DNA from: UBA8346 sp050260935
GTDB lineage: Bacteria; Bacillota; UBA4882; UBA8346
DNA length: 15,954 nt
Direction: 5' to 3'
Assembly: GCA_050260935.1 (NCBI GenBank)
Contig: JBLNCU010000142.1
Location: 1 to 15,954 of the forward strand
The translations under genes and the position numbers were made by a program. The notes under the pieces are model-generated. The model had not been told where the DNA came from and did not search any database. It saw only the letters and a program-made list of their open reading frames with translations. This document shows positions 11,662-15,954 of the stretch, one piece after another. Position 1 is the first letter of the stretch. Each line of letters begins with the position of its first letter.

Positions 11662-12693
11662 TTACCCTTTCCATCCCCGGAAGGTCTTTTCCCAATCACC
11701 CGCGGCTATCCCCTTTTCAGTAACAATAGCCGTCACATAACTGGCCGGAGTCACATCGAAGGCGGGGTTATAAACCTTGACCCCGGCGGGGGCCACGACG
11801 CCGCCTCCGAAAGTCGTAACTTCGGAAGCCGCCCGTTCTTCAATGGGAATCTGATCGCCGGTTTTTAGACTCAAGTCAATGGTTGAAAGGGGCGCGGCAA
11901 CGTAAAAAGGTATCCCGTGTTCCTTGGCCAGCACCGCCACTCCGTAAGTACCGATTTTATTGGCGACATCACCGTTAGCTGTGATCCGGTCGGCCCCAAC
12001 GATTACCGCCTGGACCTTACCGAGGCGCATTACGGAGGCGGCCATATTATCGGTGATTAGCGTAACCGGAATCCCTTCCTGCATCAATTCCCAGGTTGTC
12101 AAACGGGCGCCTTGAAGCAACGGCCTGGTTTCATCGGCATAAACAGCAATTTTCTTTCCTTGTTCCACCGCCACTCTGATGGCGGCCAAGGCGGTCCCAT
12201 AAGCTGAGGTTGCCAGAGCCCCGGCGTTGCAATGAGTCAAAATAGTCATGCCGTCTTTAAATAAGGAAGCCCCGTTTTCGCCGATCTTCCGGTTGACCGC
12301 CTCATCCTCGGCGGCGATGGCAATCGCCTCCGCTTCCAACCGGGCGATTAATTGCTGATTGGTTAAGCCGGACGAAGACCGGAGAACCGCAGTCATTCTA
12401 TCCAAAGCCCAAAACAGGTTGACAGCGGTCGGACGGGTCTGCGCCAGTTCAGCAATGATCAGTTCAGCTTTGGCGGCCAAGTTTGAATCTTCCGGAAACC
12501 GCCTCACCCCTAAAACAACCCCGAAAGCGGCGGCGATGCCTATAGCCGGCGCCCCGCGTATCCGTAGTTTTTTGATTGCTTCCGCCACGTCTTCGTGGCG
12601 GTCGGTAGTTACATACTTAGTTTCCCCAGGGAGTAAAGTCTGATCGATAAAAGTCAGGGATGCATTTTTCCACTCAAGAGTTTTCCAGCCCAT
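11662..12693 (-). CDS. mtnA: S-methyl-5-thioribose-1-phosphate isomerase
   Basis: A 343-residue member of the eIF2B-like/aldose-ketose isomerase family that converts methylthioribose-1-phosphate to methylthioribulose-1-phosphate in methionine salvage. Seen: RGAPAIGIAAAFG at 46-58, the catalytic Cys C155 in ILTHCNAGALATS, and the catalytic Asp D235 in IVGADRITANGDVANKIGTYG; length is standard. The start has CAGGAGC six bases before ATG. It begins 27 bases after the helicase stop, so the two are probably cotranscribed. No other salvage gene is in the window, and no SAM riboswitch is seen upstream. In some bacteria a paralog works on other 5-deoxy sugars, so the exact substrate is inferred from the family. 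Confidence 0.96.
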   Translation of the reverse strand: MGWKTLEWKNASLTFIDQTLLPGETKYVTTDRHEDVAEAIKKLRIRGAPAIGIAAAFGVVLGVRRFPEDSNLAAKAELIIAELAQTRPTAVNLFWALDRMTAVLRSSSGLTNQQLIARLEAEAIAIAAEDEAVNRKIGENGASLFKDGMTILTHCNAGALATSAYGTALAAIRVAVEQGKKIAVYADETRPLLQGARLTTWELMQEGIPVTLITDNMAASVMRLGKVQAVIVGADRITANGDVANKIGTYGVAVLAKEHGIPFYVAAPLSTIDLSLKTGDQIPIEERAASEVTTFGGGVVAPAGVKVYNPAFDVTPASYVTAIVTEKGIAAGDWEKTFRGWKG

Positions 12694-12720
12694 AATTTTG
12701 CTCCTGTTTTTAATTTTAAG

Positions 12721-15189
12721 TTACTTGTAATCGCTTCTTTTTCTCTTTAAGGTAACCAGTTTTTGCCGTAATTGTTCCTCCACTTTATCCGGAAGCTTGA
12801 CAAAGGGCGGAGGAGACAGGACGGTCTCCGGTTCCGCAGCAGGGACCGCGCGGCGGGAAACCGCCGCCGGAATATACGCCTCCAATTCCAGCAAGTCATG
12901 GAGGATAACTAACGCCCCCTCCTTGTCGGGAATCCTTCCCTTGCCGGTGGTATCGGGATCGAGTTGCGGATTGGGCGGCAATGGCGAGCCCACGCAAGAG
13001 GGACATCCCTCTTCGCAACTGCAGGAAGCTATCAGCTCGCGGGCGGCTTGAAAAACCTCCTCCGCTTTTTCAAAGGAACGGTGGGCAAAGCCAATCCCGC
13101 CAGGGTATTTATCATAGATAAAAATTGAAGGAGCGCCGTTATTCATCAGGTCAACCACTGACCCAATGTCGCCAGTATCGCACATCACCAGAAACGGCAA
13201 CACTTCCGAGATGACATTGGCAATTCCCAGCAGGCCTTCGATGGGTTCCCGGCCGAACTCCTTGACCAGCCGCAAGGTGGCGGCGGGAGGAATCACCCAA
13301 AAGGCCTTGGTCTGCATTACCGATGGATCAAGATCAATCTTTCCAAAACCAATACTATCCCTGGAACCAAACTTGATCTTCCGGAACAAGTACGGTTTTA
13401 GCATGACCTCCACATCCCCGAATCCGGTAACGGCTTTCCGCCATTTACACTCAGCCTCTTTTTCGGTGGTAGTGATTTGAACTTCGGTGATGGATTGGGT
13501 GTAGTAGTCGACCCCTATTTTTTGGACATAAGATACCTTTTCCGGCACATTCATATCTTTCACAAAATAAGTTTCGCCATCGTGCAGATAAATTGCTTCG
13601 GTGTAGATCTGCTGATAAGCGCTGGCTTCGTCCAACGTGCCGATCACTTTAGCCGGCTGGCTGGTGATATCGACAATACTGAAGGTGTTATCGGAGATAT
13701 TTCTAAGACTAACCTCGCCGGCCGGAAAACCCGGGCTCCGCCAGTACCATCTTCCGGCGCTGGCTTTCATCTCCCCCGCCTCGGCTAGCAGTTCCAGAAT
13801 GGCCGGAGTAAAAGCGCCGAATTCGTAACAATCGGCGGCGGTTAATGGCGTTTCGAAAGCGGCGCTCCGGAGATGGCCCATAAGTATATGGGGGTTATCA
13901 GGGTCAATCACCGCGGCTTCGGGATTTTTCCCGAAGAAATACCGCGGATTCTTGACCAGATATTGATCAATGGGATTTTGATGTGCGATATAGATTACCA
14001 GCGACTCCCCCCGGGAGCGGCCGGCCCGGCCTGCTTGCTGCCAGGTGGAAGCGATTGTTCCAGGATAACCTACCAGTAAACAAGCCTCCAACTGCCCGAT
14101 ATCGATCCCCAACTCCAAGGCGTTGGTACTGGTAACCCCCAGCAATTCCCCCTCAAACAACTGCCGTTCAATCTCCCGCCGTTCCTCCGGAAGGTAGCCT
14201 CCCCGGTAAGCCCGGATTTTCTTGGCCAGCCCCGGACTCTCCTTCTCCAACTGTTCCTGGACATAACGGTAGATTAATTCGGTAGCTACCCGGGTTTTAG
14301 TAAAGGCAATGGTGGGAATGCGCTCCCGGATCAGCCTGGTCATTAGGGCCGCCGCTTCGGAGTTGGCACTTTTTCGCTCGGTCAATGTCTGGTCCAGGTA
14401 CGGCGGGTTCCAGAAGATAAAATATTTACTGCCGCGGGGGGCTCCATCCCGTTCGATCAGCCGCATCTCTACTCCTAATAAAGATTCGGCGTGCTGCAAA
14501 GGGTTGTCGATTGTGGCTGAAGTCCCGATAAATACGGGATCACTGCCGTATTGGGCGCAAATTCTTTTTAAACGCCGGATCACATTGGCGACATTTGAGC
14601 CGAAGACACCCCGGTAGGTATGGATCTCATCGATGATTACCAGTTTCAGGTTGGTAAAAAAACCCGACCAGCCCGGATGTTTGGGTAAAATCCCCTGATG
14701 GAGCATATCGGGGTTGGTTAAAACAAAATTACCCTTGTCCCTTAAATTTTTGCGGGTGTTCACCGGTGTGTCCCCATCATAGGTGCCCATCACCGGTTTA
14801 GGCCCGGTAAGTCCCTCGGTTAAACGTGTCAACGCCTTTAACTGGTCCTGAGCCAGCGCCTTGGTTGGATAAAGAAAGAGGGCCCTAGAACGCTGGTCCT
14901 TGATAAAACTCTCCAAAGCCGGAATCAGATAGCATAGGGATTTGCCGCTGGCCGTACCGGTAACGACGACGGTATGCCGTCCCTCACGGATCCCGTTTAT
15001 GGCTTCGGCCTGATGGGAATAGAGTTTGGTTATACCCCGGTTTGCCAATAGTTTTAAAATTTCAGGCGGCAGAGCCGGCGATACTTCGACGTATTCCGCT
15101 TCCTTATTCGGGAGATGGGTTGTAAAAGCGATTTGCTTTTGATAGTACTGATCGGAAGTGAGCTCATTTATGAAACGCTGGATATCCAT
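12721..15189 (-). CDS. mrfA: DEAD/DEAH-box helicase with DUF1998 Zn-binding C-terminus, MrfA/YprA family
   Basis: An 822-residue superfamily 2 helicase starting at ATG 15189 (MDIQRFINEL), with GAGG eight bases upstream; the frame extends to 15273 but that extension is not family-like. Motif Q/I region: YSHQAEAI and Walker A TGTASGKS at 77-84; motif II is DEIH at 187-190; motif III GTSATID; motif VI QQAGRAGRSRG. The C-terminal DUF1998/MZB part has SIFIYDKYPGGIGFAHRSF and four cysteines C723, C725, C729 and C732 (CSCEEGCPSC), which in B. subtilis MrfA bind zinc. MrfA works with the nuclease MrfB in mitomycin-type lesion repair. No mrfB-like gene lies in the window. The C-terminal tail of about 50 residues is variable and rich in proline. 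Confidence 0.92.
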   Translation of the reverse strand: MDIQRFINELTSDQYYQKQIAFTTHLPNKEAEYVEVSPALPPEILKLLANRGITKLYSHQAEAINGIREGRHTVVVTGTASGKSLCYLIPALESFIKDQRSRALFLYPTKALAQDQLKALTRLTEGLTGPKPVMGTYDGDTPVNTRKNLRDKGNFVLTNPDMLHQGILPKHPGWSGFFTNLKLVIIDEIHTYRGVFGSNVANVIRRLKRICAQYGSDPVFIGTSATIDNPLQHAESLLGVEMRLIERDGAPRGSKYFIFWNPPYLDQTLTERKSANSEAAALMTRLIRERIPTIAFTKTRVATELIYRYVQEQLEKESPGLAKKIRAYRGGYLPEERREIERQLFEGELLGVTSTNALELGIDIGQLEACLLVGYPGTIASTWQQAGRAGRSRGESLVIYIAHQNPIDQYLVKNPRYFFGKNPEAAVIDPDNPHILMGHLRSAAFETPLTAADCYEFGAFTPAILELLAEAGEMKASAGRWYWRSPGFPAGEVSLRNISDNTFSIVDITSQPAKVIGTLDEASAYQQIYTEAIYLHDGETYFVKDMNVPEKVSYVQKIGVDYYTQSITEVQITTTEKEAECKWRKAVTGFGDVEVMLKPYLFRKIKFGSRDSIGFGKIDLDPSVMQTKAFWVIPPAATLRLVKEFGREPIEGLLGIANVISEVLPFLVMCDTGDIGSVVDLMNNGAPSIFIYDKYPGGIGFAHRSFEKAEEVFQAARELIASCSCEEGCPSCVGSPLPPNPQLDPDTTGKGRIPDKEGALVILHDLLELEAYIPAAVSRRAVPAAEPETVLSPPPFVKLPDKVEEQLRQKLVTLKRKRSDYK

Positions 15190-15292
15190 ATTTTCATCCT
15201 CAACTGAAGAATATGTAGTAAACCTTCGACAGACCGGCCGGACTTCCTGCCGAAACCATCCGGGGCCGGCCAAAGAATCGTAATTATTCCTG

Positions 15293-15321
15293 TTGACTCC
15301 GTATATTTTTATCTTTATAAT
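15293..15321 (+). promoter_or_regulatory. Strong promoter of the potassium transporter gene, leaderless layout
   Basis: TTGACT at 15293-15298 and a perfect TATAAT at 15316-15321 with a 17-base spacer. Six bases then separate the -10 from the ATG at 15328, so transcription would start at the start codon itself. Confidence 0.85.
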
Positions 15322-15327
15322 TTCTTT

Positions 15328-15954
15328 ATGACTCCCTTTAATTCCGTAGTCACCCGGTATTCATTGAATAAACCGAAACTAACTCCCTCCCGGGTCCTGG
15401 TAACTGGGTTTGCCTTGATAATTTTTTTTGGGGCCCTGGCTTTAACTTTGCCTGCGGCATCCCGCAACGGCCATCCAACCGGATTTTTGACCGCCCTTTT
15501 TACGGCGACTTCGGCTGTTTGTGTTACCGGTCTGGTGGTGGTGGATACCGGGACTCACTTCTCCGGATTTGGGCAGTTTATGATAATTCTGCTCATCCAA
15601 ATCGGCGGTTTGGGTATTATGACCATGTCAACCTTGATTGCCCTTCTGTTAAGGAAAAGAATCGGCTTGCGGGAGCGGATTCTAATTCGGGAATCTTTTA
15701 ATCAATTCAATCTGTCGGGGCTGGTTCGCTTGATTATCAATGTTATTATCATGACCCTGGCGTTTGAAATTGTGGGTGGTTTGATTTTAAGTCTCTGGTT
15801 TTTAAGGCAATTCCCGGCGGATCGCGCCTTTGAGTTCGGCTTTTTCCATGCAGTATCGGCTTTTTGTAACGCCGGTTTTGATTTATTCGGTCCAGTATAT
15901 GGAAAGTTCAGTAGTATCACCCATTATGTCAATGATTGGGTGGTTACCCTCACC
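15328..15954 (+). CDS. TrkH/KtrB-family potassium uptake protein, 3' end outside window
   Basis: The frame is open from ATG 15328 to the window end (209 residues). Hydrophobic segments at about 23-43, 81-107, 131-158 and 168-185 mark an integral membrane protein. Two pore-loop signatures of the Trk/Ktr/HKT superfamily are visible: TSAVCVTGLVV at 61-71 and AVSAFCNAGFDLF at 175-187, each with the conserved glycine that lines the potassium filter. QIGGLGIMTMSTLIALLLRKR between them is also family-typical. The start region (MTPFNSVVTRYSLNKPKLTP) is close to KtrB-type proteins. No ribosome binding site precedes the ATG. The regulatory partner (KtrA/TrkA) is expected nearby but is not in the window. 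It is divergent from the helicase gene. Confidence 0.94.
   Translation, partial: MTPFNSVVTRYSLNKPKLTPSRVLVTGFALIIFFGALALTLPAASRNGHPTGFLTALFTATSAVCVTGLVVVDTGTHFSGFGQFMIILLIQIGGLGIMTMSTLIALLLRKRIGLRERILIRESFNQFNLSGLVRLIINVIIMTLAFEIVGGLILSLWFLRQFPADRAFEFGFFHAVSAFCNAGFDLFGPVYGKFSSITHYVNDWVVTLT

Overview
The window looks like chromosome from an anaerobic, low-to-mid GC Gram-positive bacterium (Firmicutes, probably Clostridia or a related class). The support is a T-box leader, AGGAGG-type ribosome binding sites, strong sigma-A-type promoters (TTGACT/TATAAT with 17-base spacers), an iron-sulfur flavoprotein, an HdrB-like CCG-domain protein, and a MrfA/YprA-type helicase. The species cannot be named from the sequence.

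Layout. (1) 1-345: the 3' part of msrB on the plus strand. (2) 439-4163, minus strand: a run of redox-type genes, in transcription order an iron-sulfur flavoprotein, sfsA (overlapping by the ATGA arrangement or starting just inside), a flavodoxin-like protein, an SDR dehydrogenase and a CCG-domain Fe-S protein. (3) 4284-7276, minus strand: a self-contained unit made of a promoter, a T-box leader whose specifier reads CUC (Leu), an 843-aa fusion of a xylose-isomerase-like TIM barrel to an AMP-forming acyl-CoA synthetase, and an intrinsic terminator. (4) 7369-9230: an accessory patch holding relics of IS21-family elements (two left ends in the same orientation, one right end, a frameshifted and deleted istA), a 13-copy 21-bp minisatellite, an orphan terminator, and an integrase gene cut off after about 46 codons. 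(5) 9231-9538: a tRNA-Gln(CUG)/tRNA-Glu(CUC) operon with its own strong promoter and terminator, followed upstream by gltX. (6) 11172-15189, minus strand: MrfA-like helicase, mtnA and two tiny ORFs ending at a terminator, with a 34-aa zinc-ribbon ORF on the opposite strand. (7) 15293-15954: a divergent TrkH/KtrB-type potassium transporter, cut by the window edge, with a promoter that places transcription start on the start codon.

How parts may work together. The most interesting unit is the Leu T-box plus acyl-CoA synthetase fusion. A T-box switches transcription on when its cognate tRNA is uncharged, so this acyl-CoA synthetase should be induced by leucine starvation. One pathway would make sense of this: activation of isovalerate to isovaleryl-CoA, followed by reductive carboxylation to 2-oxoisocaproate and transamination to leucine. 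That is inference; the substrate is not readable from the sequence. Separately, the glutamyl-tRNA synthetase gene sits beside genes for tRNA-Gln and tRNA-Glu, which fits an organism that makes Gln-tRNA indirectly with a non-discriminating GluRS.
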